The notes beneath the pieces are model-generated. The model was not told where the DNA came from. It searched no databases and saw only the letters and a program-made list of their open reading frames with translations. Below, one piece after another: positions 1-7,200 of a stretch of DNA of 20,374 nt. Origin of the DNA: a virus; IMG/VR virus record IMGVR_UViG_3300007535_000024, positions 1-20,374 of that record; one strand, 5' to 3'. How positions within the stretch are numbered: the first letter of the stretch is position 1; each line of letters opens with the position of its first letter. The position numbers and the translations under genes were made by a program.

Positions 1-633
1 TTAATTTATTTCATGGAAATTTTTAATATCATCATTTTCTGTTAGATCACAAGCTTTTACCCATCCTCTATTAGTAGTAAGAAATTCATGATCATATGTA
101 CATCTTATAATAAGACCATCTTCTGTTTCTATTTCTATTTTTTCTTTGTTTTTTGTATTTGGCATATTTGTAACCAAAACAGGATTTGTATATTTAAAAT
201 TTTTGTTTTTTTCATCATATGTTAATACTTTATCATCTACAGTTATTTCTGATATTTTCTTATTACCTGTTGATGTTTTAATTAATGTGTTCTTATCAAA
301 ACAACCACACATCAAAATATATAAAATTTCACTAAAAGCAGCAGGATCATCCATAATAATACTGGCACAATTGTATCCACAAATATTTTCTCTATCAAGA
401 GCTTTTCCTGCTGTCCACAATGATCGCATAGATGGCATTAATTCAAAATTTAATATTGAATCTATAACATCTTTAAATGATTGTTTATCTTCTTCAGGCA
501 CCCTTTCAATCATAAAATCACCGTATCTTTTTACGGTTTCTTCCCATTTTTCTCTTCTTTTTAAAGAATCAATCCATTTAGAATAAGTTCTTACATATAT
601 TAATTCTTCAAAAGATGTCATAAAATTATTCAT
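1..633 (-). CDS. nrdJ: NrdJ N-terminal fragment fused to the N-half of a split intein
   Basis: Residues 1-110 match the start of adenosylcobalamin-dependent (class II) ribonucleotide reductase, which makes deoxyribonucleotides. They include the N-terminal RTYSKW and GYNCAS segments and end at ILYILMCG, where intact homologues continue TGVGF. Instead, Cys111 begins an intein: block A is CFDKNTLIKT, and block B is T179-Y-D-H182 followed by FLTTNRG. The frame stops with TAA at positions 1-3, 100 residues after Cys111. That is the usual size of a split-intein N-fragment, with no C-terminal intein blocks. The remaining intein and reductase are presumably encoded beyond position 1. ATG 633 is chosen because GGAG lies 5 nt upstream; a TTG at 657 in the same frame falls inside the preceding terminator hairpin. 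The fragment alone lacks the catalytic barrel, so it should be active only after trans-splicing. Identification as NrdJ is confident; the split state depends on sequence outside the window. Confidence 0.85.
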   Translation of the reverse strand: MNNFMTSFEELIYVRTYSKWIDSLKRREKWEETVKRYGDFMIERVPEEDKQSFKDVIDSILNFELMPSMRSLWTAGKALDRENICGYNCASIIMDDPAAFSEILYILMCGCFDKNTLIKTSTGNKKISEITVDDKVLTYDEKNKNFKYTNPVLVTNMPNTKNKEKIEIETEDGLIIRCTYDHEFLTTNRGWVKACDLTENDDIKNFHEIN

Positions 634-655
634 ATATGCTCCGTTATTTTTAGAC

Positions 656-690
656 AAATATAGCCCTTTATGAATTAAAGGGCTATATTT
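656..690 (-). terminator. Hairpin terminator upstream of nrdJ
   Basis: A perfect 15-bp inverted repeat (656-670 with 676-690) encloses a 5-nt loop. The stem has a GC core (GCCC/GGGC) flanked by A and T runs on both sides, so it could act in both directions. It ends the transcript of the small basic gene at 698-1027 and separates it from nrdJ. Confidence 0.8.
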
Positions 691-697
691 GCATTTG

Positions 698-1027
698 TTA
701 TATTCTGTTTAAACGTCTAGATATTCTCGATTGTTTGTTCTTTTTTCTTCTTGATTGTTTTCTTGCTTCTAAGGTAGGTTTTGTGTATCCAGGCCTATAT
801 CCTGTAGTTAATAAGCCCCTTTTAAACTTTTCTTTTCTGTTAAACTTTGAAAGATATTCTTTAACAGCTTCTTCTGTAAATTCTTTTTTCTCATTTTCAG
901 ATAATTCACTAACATCTTTATTTAATTTTTTTATTTTGTTCTCAACAGCTTTTTTAATTTCATCAGGTAATTTTCCTTCAGGATCAATATCAATTTTGTT
1001 ATTTGATTGATCTATCACATTTTCCAT
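698..1027 (-). CDS. Small basic protein of unknown function
   Basis: 109 residues. The first 55 are mixed-charge, Lys- and Glu-rich and probably helical. The last 45 are strongly basic with many Arg and Lys (ARKQSRRKKNKQSR), as in a nucleic-acid-binding tail. No family was recognised. The start ATG has a good ribosome site (AAGGAGAT about 10 nt upstream). It is the last gene before the hairpin at 656-690 and follows dut at a 38-nt gap. A role in binding DNA or RNA is only an inference from charge. Confidence 0.7.
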   Translation of the reverse strand: MENVIDQSNNKIDIDPEGKLPDEIKKAVENKIKKLNKDVSELSENEKKEFTEEAVKEYLSKFNRKEKFKRGLLTTGYRPGYTKPTLEARKQSRRKKNKQSRISRRLNRI

Positions 1028-1065
1028 AGTATGTTATCTCCTTAAATTTTATAACCAAAACAAAT

Positions 1066-1530
1066 TCATTTATTAGTACTGCCTATACCACCTTTTCTTT
1101 CCTCTTCAGTATTGCAATTATCTGATTCTAGATATTTTTCAAAAATACCCTGGACTAACCCTTCACCTTTTTTAAAGTGCATTGTTTCTTTACCAAAATT
1201 ATGTAATGACACACCTATATTTCCATTATTTTTAATGTTATTATAATAATCAGAATCAACAATACCAACAGTATTTTTAAGTCTTATATTTTTCTTCATA
1301 CTAGATGCCCGTGGATATATTTTTAATACTTCATCATCTAACATGTAAGATTTAATATCTGTCCAAAAAAAATAATATTCATTTGGTTCTATTTTAAAAT
1401 CTTCGGATGCAAAAAAATCATAACCAGCTGAATTTTTTGAACCTTTTAATGGTATTATAACATCTTTTTGGTTTTTAAAAGCTTTTAAATGATCTTTATC
1501 AACAACTTCAAATCCTCTTATTCTTGACAT
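1066..1530 (-). CDS. dut: dUTP diphosphatase (trimeric dUTPase)
   Basis: Hydrolyses dUTP to dUMP and pyrophosphate, keeping uracil out of DNA and supplying dUMP for dTMP synthesis. All five motifs of the trimeric family are visible in order in 154 residues: motif 1 AGYDFFA (35-41), motif 2 PRASS (73-77), motif 3 GIVDSDYY (89-96, with the catalytic Asp), motif 4 GEGLVQGIF (122-130) and a glycine-rich motif 5 RKGGIGSTNK at the very C-terminus. Motif 5 has Ile where most members have Phe (GFGST), a mild departure. ATG 1530 is chosen because AAGGAGAT lies just upstream; the open frame runs further to 1602, but that part overlaps the preceding gene. It fits with the reductase fragment downstream as nucleotide metabolism. 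Confidence 0.93.
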   Translation of the reverse strand: MSRIRGFEVVDKDHLKAFKNQKDVIIPLKGSKNSAGYDFFASEDFKIEPNEYYFFWTDIKSYMLDDEVLKIYPRASSMKKNIRLKNTVGIVDSDYYNNIKNNGNIGVSLHNFGKETMHFKKGEGLVQGIFEKYLESDNCNTEEERKGGIGSTNK

Positions 1531-1540
1531 ATTTATCTCC

Positions 1541-2482
1541 TTATTTTTGATATCGCCTGTTAAAAAATCTTTGTTTAGCTTTATCAAATTTCTCTTTATC
1601 ATAAAGAAAAACGTTATATTTTTTCTCTAATTTTTTAGCCATTATACCATAGTCTATTCTTTTTTGTACAATAGTATCGTTCATAAAAAGAAAAACACCA
1701 TCTTCTTCTGTTATATACTTATTTTTTTCTTCATCTGTCAAAGAATCTATTGATTTTTCTTTATCAATGCAATAAGTAATAAGATCAGTTAATCTATTAA
1801 TAGGATTAACCAATATAAATAATTTACTTTTTGATGGTATTTTTAATGTTTTATCTTTGAGTATCCATTCTGATTCATCATGATAAACCTCACCAATTCG
1901 CAATAAAGCATTCCATAACAAGTCACGCACATCTTTTTCTTCCAAATTGTATTTTACACCTGTTTTATCAGAAAAGTCAGTATTAATTTTTCTAGTTAGA
2001 AAAATAGAAAGCTTTTTAATATTATTAATTTTTGGTAACTTTTTAGACCAATCCCATCCCATATTAAATAGACTATAATATTCAGCATCATGTGATAGTT
2101 GTCTATATTTAGGATCCTTTTTTATCTCTTTTGTTAAATAATCAAGTATGTTTTCTAAAACTCTTCTATTATCTCTAGAATTGAATATTCTTTGTAATGC
2201 AACCATATCATTCGCAAGAAAATAATGTGGATTGTCATACATCACACGTGTTAATTTATTCAATTTTATTACTTTTTCGGAATCCATAACAAGCATAGCA
2301 TCTCTAGCTACACCTAGGAAATTAAATTTTATATTGCCTGATCCTGATATACCTGATATATTTTCAAATTTTTCTTTTTTTAGATATTCAAATCCGTCAT
2401 ATAGGTCAAATGCAACAAAAAATTTTCTAGGTATATCTTCACTAGAGAAAGATTTCTCTATTAAATAATGTTTAAATTTCAT
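1541..2482 (-). CDS. Hypothetical phage protein beginning MKFKHYLIEK
   Basis: 313 residues, soluble, with no signal peptide or membrane segment. The N-terminus MKFKHYLIEK resembles the short start found on many T4-type phage proteins, but the rest gave no recognisable fold. The middle has a Trp-rich stretch (MGWDWSKKLPK, about 142-152). The C-terminal half contains VYHDESEWIL and a basic end (KAKQRFFNRRYQK). A ribosome site (AAAGGAAT) precedes ATG 2482. It lies 10 nt upstream of dut and 15 nt downstream of the RNase H gene, so it is probably co-transcribed with both. An enzyme such as an ADP-ribosyltransferase cannot be excluded, but no motif supports one. Confidence 0.7.
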   Translation of the reverse strand: MKFKHYLIEKSFSSEDIPRKFFVAFDLYDGFEYLKKEKFENISGISGSGNIKFNFLGVARDAMLVMDSEKVIKLNKLTRVMYDNPHYFLANDMVALQRIFNSRDNRRVLENILDYLTKEIKKDPKYRQLSHDAEYYSLFNMGWDWSKKLPKINNIKKLSIFLTRKINTDFSDKTGVKYNLEEKDVRDLLWNALLRIGEVYHDESEWILKDKTLKIPSKSKLFILVNPINRLTDLITYCIDKEKSIDSLTDEEKNKYITEEDGVFLFMNDTIVQKRIDYGIMAKKLEKKYNVFLYDKEKFDKAKQRFFNRRYQK

Positions 2483-2497
2483 TTTATTCCTTTATAT

Positions 2498-3382
2498 TTA
2501 ATATAAATTTAATAATTTTTGCTCAACGTTAGTCCAATTATCAAGGAAATAATTCCAATTCTTTTTTTCAATATATTTATACATTTTATCAGGATGTGGG
2601 AAGTTTTTTGTTTTATACATTTTCATAATACTATCTTGAAGTGATTTAGGTATACGTTTAAAATCCATAAGATTTCTATTAAATTCATATCTCTCTTCTA
2701 AATTATTGTCTTTTAACCACTTTTTCCATCCATAAGTGATAACTTTTTCTAATGTTTTAGGGCCAAACCCAGGTTTTCTTTTACCTTGTGGATGATCTAA
2801 AGCTGTTTTAATATTAAATATGTCATCTTTGGATTGACCTAGAAGGCATTGTTCAATAATAAAATGTTCAGGGCTAGGGTGTTTTAGTTCAGCTTGTTTA
2901 AGAGGACTATATATTGATACTCTGTTTTTTTCATATAATTGCATAAAGTCTTTATCAACACTAATAATATGATGTTTTTGTGGTGCGTTTTGTACTATAG
3001 TGCCTATAATATCATCACCCTCTGCATTTTTATGTCTTAGTATTTTAAAAGGAAAATTTTCTTTTAATTCTTCCATAAAAGATTTATAATGAGAAAAAAC
3101 AAGACCCCAGTCTATTTTATTATCTTTTTTTCTTGATTCTTTATATCTAGGCCAGTATATTTTCCTCCATATTGAATTTTTATCACCATCTATAGAAAAA
3201 ACCAATTCTGACGCGTTAACATCAGAAATAGAATAATATATTACTTGAAAAATTTTAAATTCAAAATATTGCCAATCATACTCAATCACATTTTTTTTCT
3301 CTTTATCCCATATAAGAGTTCCATCTGAATGCAATGACCGCATCATTGCATTATTGCCATCGATTAGCACAGTTGTTGACAT
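2498..3382 (-). CDS. rnh: T4 RNase H-type 5'-3' exonuclease (FEN family)
   Basis: A flap/5'-nuclease that removes RNA primers and adjacent DNA from lagging-strand fragments behind the replication fork. The acidic two-metal site is complete: D8 (LIDGNN), D65 (FSIDGD), E121-D123-D124 (AEGDDIIG), D143 and D145 (SVDKDF) and D186-D187 (QSKDDIF). The IYWPRYKESR segment (75-84) fits the helical arch, and GKRKPGFGPKTLEKVI (200-215) fits the helix-hairpin-helix DNA-binding loop. At 294 residues it is close to T4 RNase H (305). The start has AAGGGGAT upstream. The homing endonuclease gene ends 4 nt before it, so that gene sits immediately upstream of a replication gene. It should act with the gp32-like protein at 6082-7125. 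Confidence 0.9.
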   Translation of the reverse strand: MSTTVLIDGNNAMMRSLHSDGTLIWDKEKKNVIEYDWQYFEFKIFQVIYYSISDVNASELVFSIDGDKNSIWRKIYWPRYKESRKKDNKIDWGLVFSHYKSFMEELKENFPFKILRHKNAEGDDIIGTIVQNAPQKHHIISVDKDFMQLYEKNRVSIYSPLKQAELKHPSPEHFIIEQCLLGQSKDDIFNIKTALDHPQGKRKPGFGPKTLEKVITYGWKKWLKDNNLEERYEFNRNLMDFKRIPKSLQDSIMKMYKTKNFPHPDKMYKYIEKKNWNYFLDNWTNVEQKLLNLY

Positions 3383-3386
3383 ATTA

Positions 3387-4268
3387 TTATATCCCCTTTT
3401 TTAACCATTTATTAATTTTCTGAATTTCTAGATAATTATCCAATAAAATTTTTTCTTCGTTTACTATTAATAAATCTATACCTTTTTGATCACATTGATA
3501 AGCTTTTATCTTATCAATTTGTTTCTTTTTAGATAAAGAATGCCAATAAGTACCATTATATTCAATAGCTTTGTTTAAATCAGGTATCCATATATCTAGT
3601 TCTAGATTTTTGCCTGTTAAAGGATTAATTATTTGACTTCTATCATTCCTTATAATATCATAACCAAGTGATTCAATATAATCTTGTAACTCTATTTCTT
3701 GTTTACTAGCTGTCGATTCATTCCAGCAAATAGGACAGCGAGCACCTTTTTTAAAACAATAAAATCTTACTTTATATTCATGGCATTCTGGACATTTAAT
3801 TTTTAATTTAGAGCTTGCATTTTTATAAGTTTTTGACAGTAATCGATACCCTTCTATTTTTTCTATAAAGGATTTAACATATTCATATGTTAATTTTATA
3901 CCACCATTGCATTTAGCACATCTTTGGCCACGATAAAAATTACCATATGTTACTTTATATTCATGTCCTTTATCACACTCAATTAATAATCTTGTATTAG
4001 CATTTTTATAAACGCTTGATATTAATTTATAATTAAAAGATTCTATATATTTTTTAACATGATCGTAATTTAATTTTTGATTATTCATATAACAGATAGG
4101 ACATCTTCTACCAAGCTTAAAATTACTATATGTTGTTTTATATTCATGTTCTTCCGGGCATTTAATTTTTAATTTAGAGCGGCCATTTTTATAAGTATTT
4201 GATAGTAATTGATAACCTTCTTTTTCTATATAGTCTTTAACATATAAATATGTTAACTTTGTGCTCAT
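3387..4268 (-). CDS. Homing endonuclease 1: three zinc-binding repeats plus Vsr-like nuclease
   Basis: 293 residues. Three tandem ~60-residue repeats (about 4-64, 65-123, 124-183) share the pattern KLxYxYVKxYIExxxYxLL, then a Cys-x3/4-His pair and a CxxC pair (CPIC, CAKC, CPIC), so each probably binds one zinc and contacts DNA. The C-terminal domain (about 190-293) has the Vsr/EDxHD endonuclease signature: a Glu in the first helix (IELQDYIE), LELDIWIP, AIEYNGTYWH and a following IDKIKAYQCDQKG. The family makes double-strand breaks that spread its own gene. The start overlaps the upstream stop as ATGA and has no strong ribosome site, suggesting translational coupling. Both flanking genes look complete, so here it is intercalated rather than splitting a gene. 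Confidence 0.85.
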   Translation of the reverse strand: MSTKLTYLYVKDYIEKEGYQLLSNTYKNGRSKLKIKCPEEHEYKTTYSNFKLGRRCPICYMNNQKLNYDHVKKYIESFNYKLISSVYKNANTRLLIECDKGHEYKVTYGNFYRGQRCAKCNGGIKLTYEYVKSFIEKIEGYRLLSKTYKNASSKLKIKCPECHEYKVRFYCFKKGARCPICWNESTASKQEIELQDYIESLGYDIIRNDRSQIINPLTGKNLELDIWIPDLNKAIEYNGTYWHSLSKKKQIDKIKAYQCDQKGIDLLIVNEEKILLDNYLEIQKINKWLKKGI

Positions 4269-4588
4269 TTTATAGATCTTACTAAAGATTTTCCATTATC
4301 ATCAGTATATTTAATATAAAATTTTCTTTGATATTTTGATCCTTGCATATATTTTTGAGCATCAGATCCATTATTAAATCTAAGCCTTTTTCTACCTCCT
4401 TGCATATTCTGAAAAAACTCTTTATTTGAAACATTAAAACATGGGAATTCATCTTTTCCACGTTTAACTGATTCAGGTGCTACGACACCATCTACATCTG
4501 TTTTAAAGCCATCATCATTTGTTTGTGATTGATCACCATCAGATTTAATATCATCAGATGGCATATTATCATCTCTAAATTCACCCAT
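4265..4588 (-). CDS. Hypothetical protein, acidic N-terminus and basic C-terminus
   Basis: 107 residues. The first 45 are low-complexity and acidic (many Asp, Ser, Gln) and likely disordered. The last 60 are basic and more ordered, with GGRKRLRFNN and a YQRKFYIKYTDDNGKS stretch. No family was recognised. AAGGAG lies about 12 nt upstream of the ATG. Its start overlaps the preceding stop by one base (TAATG), and its stop overlaps the homing endonuclease start (ATGA), so translation of 5572 to 3387 is tightly linked. The asymmetric charge would suit a nucleic-acid or virion-core binder, but that is a guess. Confidence 0.65.
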   Translation of the reverse strand: MGEFRDDNMPSDDIKSDGDQSQTNDDGFKTDVDGVVAPESVKRGKDEFPCFNVSNKEFFQNMQGGRKRLRFNNGSDAQKYMQGSKYQRKFYIKYTDDNGKSLVRSIK

Positions 4589-5037
4589 TATTCATCCTCT
4601 CCTTTTAAAACATGTACAATTATATTATCTAACATATCATCTGTTATAACTCTGTTTGGATTTTTATATTTTTGTTTTTTCATCAATGTTACACATTTTC
4701 TTAGCATATCCTTCATTTTATAAAAATTTTCATCTTCTTTTTTATCTTCCTTTTCTTCATTTATGTCATTTGAAAGAATTTTTATAATGCTTTCGTTCGC
4801 TTTAAATTTATAAAAAAGGTCTTTTATTCTTTTATATTTTAATCTTTTTTCACTATCAACATAAAAATAATACTGCATTAGAATAGGCTTTAACCCTTTT
4901 AATTCTAATGTATCTATTAATTTTTTTTTATTATCATCTTTTAATATAAGTGTTGTTTCTTTATTAGATATAATATCATATAAAAATATCATTATTATAT
5001 CTAAAAACTCATCAGGTGATGAAATTATCTTACTCAT
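4588..5037 (-). CDS. Hypothetical helical protein
   Basis: 149 residues, Lys-, Asp- and Ile-rich, predicted mostly helical, with a strongly charged middle (NEEKEDKKEDEN, about 93-104). No catalytic or metal motif is visible and no family was recognised. The start has AAAGGAG about 9 nt upstream and overlaps the end of the nuclease gene by 8 nt; its stop overlaps the next start by one base. The tight overlaps with 5030-5572 suggest a linked job in DNA processing, which is inference only. Confidence 0.65.
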   Translation of the reverse strand: MSKIISSPDEFLDIIMIFLYDIISNKETTLILKDDNKKKLIDTLELKGLKPILMQYYFYVDSEKRLKYKRIKDLFYKFKANESIIKILSNDINEEKEDKKEDENFYKMKDMLRKCVTLMKKQKYKNPNRVITDDMLDNIIVHVLKGEDE

Positions 5038-5572
5038 CTTTTTTTAACTCCTTTATTTTCATTATATCACTAGGTGAGATATTTGTAAAAAAATCATTCA
5101 TTTTCATACAACATATTTTTTGATCACCTGTTTTTATAATAAAATAATCTAATAATTCTGTTTTATCAAACATATTTTTTATATTTTCTGTAATGAAAAT
5201 CAATGGTTCTTGTCTATCTTTTTTATATATTACCATTGGTTCTTTACAATTTTTATAACAATCTCTTATCGATTGTTCCCAAAATTGTAGTATCTCATTA
5301 TTTTTCACTTTTTTAAAGAATTTATTAAATGAACTTTTAGGATACCCTGCTTTTATCTCTATACTAAATATATCAGTAAGAAAATTGCCTTCGGGTAATA
5401 CAGAAATAATATCACCTGTTAAATCAGGATTTTGAGCTGTTACAGTAGCTAAACCACCTGAAGAAGGAGATCTCCACCATATATAAGGTTTTTCTTTTCC
5501 TGAATACCATTTTGTTAACATTTTACAAATAGTTCTTTCATAACTACTGCCTTTTGACTTGCCATTTGACAT
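5030..5572 (-). CDS. PD-(D/E)XK nuclease, Holliday-junction-resolvase-like
   Basis: 180 residues with the core of the restriction-endonuclease-like fold in the first half: GSSYERTICKML (E12 on the first helix), WWRSPSSGG (32-40), TGDI with D54, and IEIKAG with E72-x-K74. That order and the spacing resemble Hjc-type resolvases and related phage nucleases, which cut branched or otherwise structured DNA using Mg2+. The C-terminal half has no recognised domain. AAGGAG lies about 8 nt before the ATG. It is the first gene after the terminator at 5601-5636 and leads a four-gene overlapping set. Substrate cannot be told from sequence; a resolvase, a repair nuclease or a DNA-packaging accessory nuclease are all possible. 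Confidence 0.75.
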   Translation of the reverse strand: MSNGKSKGSSYERTICKMLTKWYSGKEKPYIWWRSPSSGGLATVTAQNPDLTGDIISVLPEGNFLTDIFSIEIKAGYPKSSFNKFFKKVKNNEILQFWEQSIRDCYKNCKEPMVIYKKDRQEPLIFITENIKNMFDKTELLDYFIIKTGDQKICCMKMNDFFTNISPSDIMKIKELKKDE

Positions 5573-5600
5573 AACATTTTCTCCTTAATAAAAAATTAAA

Positions 5601-5636
5601 AACCCCAAACTATAAGTATTTATATAGTATGGGGTT
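5601..5636 (-). terminator. Hairpin terminator after hsp20
   Basis: A 14-bp inverted repeat with one mismatch (5601-5614 with 5623-5636, AACCCC/GGGGTT at the base) and an 8-nt loop, followed on the minus strand by a T-rich run. It lies 26 nt downstream of the hsp20 stop codon and should end that transcript. The loop and upper stem contain TATAAATA (5617-5624), identical to the T4 late promoter core, so read-out of the next gene from here is conceivable. Confidence 0.75.
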
Positions 5637-5662
5637 AAAGAGAAAATATATTCTGTTTTTTA

Positions 5663-5992
5663 TTATTCTATTTGTATGAATTCTTGATCTTCATATGGTT
5701 CCTTAAAAGCAAATTTAATAGTCATTATGCCATTTTCAACAAAAGCTTTTGTTTTTTTAACATCGACGACATCACTATTTATAGGCACTGATTTATTAAT
5801 TTTTTTGAAACCTTCCTTTTCACCATTCACAAAAAGATTATTCTTCTTAATAGATATAGTCAAATCATCTTTAGAATACCCAGGCACCTCTAATATTAAA
5901 ACTTCTTTTTCCTTATCATCTGAATAATAAAACCCATAATATCTAGAAAAGTCAAAATTTCTTTGTTTAATTAAATCATCATATATAGTCAT
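5663..5992 (-). CDS. Small heat-shock protein (Hsp20 / alpha-crystallin family)
   Basis: 109 residues. The alpha-crystallin domain covers about 29-96, with VLILEVPGYSKDDLTISI (31-48), the NNLFVNGEKE strand and the conserved end AFVENGIMTIKFAF, matching the family A-x-x-x-NGxLxI pattern. Such proteins bind unfolding polypeptides without ATP, and Hsp20 genes are known in several T4-like phages. The N-terminal arm (28 residues) and C-terminal tail are short, and the usual IxI assembly motif appears only as the terminal IQIE. A strong AGGAGG ribosome site precedes the ATG. It is a single-gene unit, between hairpins at 6016-6060 and 5601-5636, with its own promoter candidate at 6045-6072. Confidence 0.9.
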   Translation of the reverse strand: MTIYDDLIKQRNFDFSRYYGFYYSDDKEKEVLILEVPGYSKDDLTISIKKNNLFVNGEKEGFKKINKSVPINSDVVDVKKTKAFVENGIMTIKFAFKEPYEDQEFIQIE

Positions 5993-6015
5993 AGTTTTCC
6001 TCCTATATTAAAATT

Positions 6016-6060
6016 AAAAAGTAGTTATATTTTTTCATATTATTAATATAACTACTTTTT
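6016..6060 (-). terminator. Hairpin terminator after the gp32-like gene
   Basis: A perfect 16-bp inverted repeat (6016-6031 with 6045-6060) with a 13-nt loop and T-rich flanks on both sides, located 22 nt after the stop of the single-strand binding protein gene. The stem is AT-rich but long. The -10 element of the hsp20 promoter candidate lies within it. Confidence 0.7.
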
Positions 6061-6072
6061 ATATTTTGTCAA
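6045..6072 (-). promoter_or_regulatory. Candidate sigma-70 promoter for hsp20
   Basis: On the minus strand TTGACA (6072-6067) is followed after 16 nt by TATATT (6050-6045), about 52 nt before the hsp20 start. The -35 is a perfect consensus. The spacing is one base short, and the -10 lies within the preceding terminator stem. Confidence 0.5.
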
Positions 6073-6081
6073 GAAAAAAGA

Positions 6082-7125
6082 TTACATATTTTTTAATTCA
6101 TTTAAAAGATCTTCATCATTCATATCATCATCAGATTTATCATCAGATTTATCATCAGATTTATCATCAGATTTATCATCGGATTTATCATCGGATTTAT
6201 CATCAGATTTATCATCAGATTTATCATCGGATTTATCATCAGATTTATCATCGGATTTATCATCAGATTTATCATCAGATTTATCATCCTTAGGGGCACC
6301 ATCCTTTTTAGGTTTCATATTAGTATCCCCTGTCCGTCTTTCAAATTCTTCTTCAATGTCTTCCCAAAACCCTTCAACCTGAAGCAATTTTTTATGTTCA
6401 TCCCATGTTAGTTTTTTACTTTCAAGATATTCTTCAAGAGATACAGTTTTTTCCATTAGTTTTTCAATACCTTCTTCTGTATCAGCAATAGCTGAAGGCT
6501 TTCTAGAAAAAATAGTATCAGAATAATCAGGCCATGTTTTGCCATTTTTATCAGGTTTTTTAGCTTTAATTTTAACAATCAAATCATATCCATTTTCAGG
6601 ATCAAATACAGCCATTCCATATCCTTCAGCTTTATCAGTAATTTCGTTTTTGATTTTTGATTCCACTGTAGCAGGAAATTCATAAAGTTTTACTTTACCG
6701 GATGATTTATACTCATCATCTTTATCATCATCTCTTGGATCATTAACAATGAGAGTATTACATACAAATTTATCTTGTCTTTTATATTTAAAAGCCAGTT
6801 TTTTATCTTCTTTATTACCTTTATAAAGCATTTGATTCAATGCACACCATGGGCAATAATTATCCATTGCTTCTGATTTAGGACAGTGAATAAAATGATG
6901 TTTTTCATCAATAACAAAATAATGAAACATATATTTTGTATAAAAATTACTATCAGGATCAGGTAGAAGTCTGATTCTATACTCTTTTGCTTTATCTACA
7001 GTTCCCATAGTAGGATTTTTCCATTTATCATAAAAACCACCACCACTGTTTTGTTCCAATGGTGCTTCGTTGGCTTTTTTATTTACAAAATCCTTAAATT
7101 TGTCAGTCTTTATCCATTTGCTCAT
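6082..7125 (-). CDS. 32: gp32-like single-stranded DNA-binding protein with (DDKS)13 tail
   Basis: 347 residues. Coats single-stranded DNA at the fork and recruits replication and recombination partners. The zinc ligands H68-x12-C81-x9-C91-x2-C94 reproduce exactly the spacing of T4 gp32 (H64, C77, C87, C90). Residues 1-20 are basic, as in the cooperativity domain. The acidic C-terminal end, DDDMNDEDLLNELKNM, resembles the T4 gp32 tail that binds partner proteins. Unusually, thirteen perfect DDKS repeats (280-331) lie between core and tail. ATG 7125 is chosen because GGAGGGT lies directly upstream; a GTG at 7137 is inside that ribosome site. A promoter at 7172-7200 and terminator at 6016-6060 make it an independent, probably strongly expressed unit. 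Confidence 0.93.
   Translation of the reverse strand: MSKWIKTDKFKDFVNKKANEAPLEQNSGGGFYDKWKNPTMGTVDKAKEYRIRLLPDPDSNFYTKYMFHYFVIDEKHHFIHCPKSEAMDNYCPWCALNQMLYKGNKEDKKLAFKYKRQDKFVCNTLIVNDPRDDDKDDEYKSSGKVKLYEFPATVESKIKNEITDKAEGYGMAVFDPENGYDLIVKIKAKKPDKNGKTWPDYSDTIFSRKPSAIADTEEGIEKLMEKTVSLEEYLESKKLTWDEHKKLLQVEGFWEDIEEEFERRTGDTNMKPKKDGAPKDDKSDDKSDDKSDDKSDDKSDDKSDDKSDDKSDDKSDDKSDDKSDDKSDDKSDDDMNDEDLLNELKNM
6133..6289 (-). repeat. 12-nt tandem repeat coding (DDKS)13
   Basis: Thirteen consecutive 12-nt units (minus-strand GATGATAAATCT or ...TCC) in frame inside the gp32-like gene. Units differ only at the third base of the Ser codon (TCT or TCC), so the array is close to perfect and probably changes copy number by slippage without breaking the frame. 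Confidence 0.95.
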
Positions 7126-7171
7126 GTTACCCTCCACATATTAATTATTATTAACAACCATTCTTTAACTT

Positions 7172-7200
7172 ATAATATCAAATATACTTAAAATAGTAAA
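7172..7200 (-). promoter_or_regulatory. Candidate extended -10 promoter for the gp32-like gene
   Basis: Minus strand TTTACT (7200-7195), 17-nt spacer ending TTTGA, then TATTAT (7177-7172) followed by AAGTTA. The TG one base before the -10 is an extended -10 element. The 15-nt core TGATATTATAAGTTA is shared with both tRNA promoters at 9682-9710 and 9810-9838. It lies 47 nt before the start codon. Confidence 0.65.

Noticed and set aside
146-586. Plus-strand 146-residue frame
   Set aside because: It is antisense to the well-identified NrdJ fragment; its hydrophobic composition is a by-product of the opposite strand.
655-657. TTG start for the NrdJ fragment
   Set aside because: It lies inside a 15-bp terminator hairpin and has no ribosome site; ATG 633 has GGAG at good spacing.
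1531-1602. Longer N-terminus for dUTPase
   Set aside because: The extra residues overlap the preceding gene and do not resemble dUTPases; ATG 1530 has AAGGAGAT.
1713-1741. TTGACA-like promoter inside the gene at 1541-2482
   Set aside because: The -35 is good, but the -10 at correct spacing is poor (GTATAT) and the site is inside coding sequence.
6133-6289. CRISPR-like array
   Set aside because: The 12-nt units are contiguous with no spacers and code in frame for DDKS.
6066-6293. Plus-strand frame with repeated YHQI and similar residues
   Set aside because: It is the antisense reading of the 12-nt repeat in the gp32-like gene and has no sensible composition or start signal.
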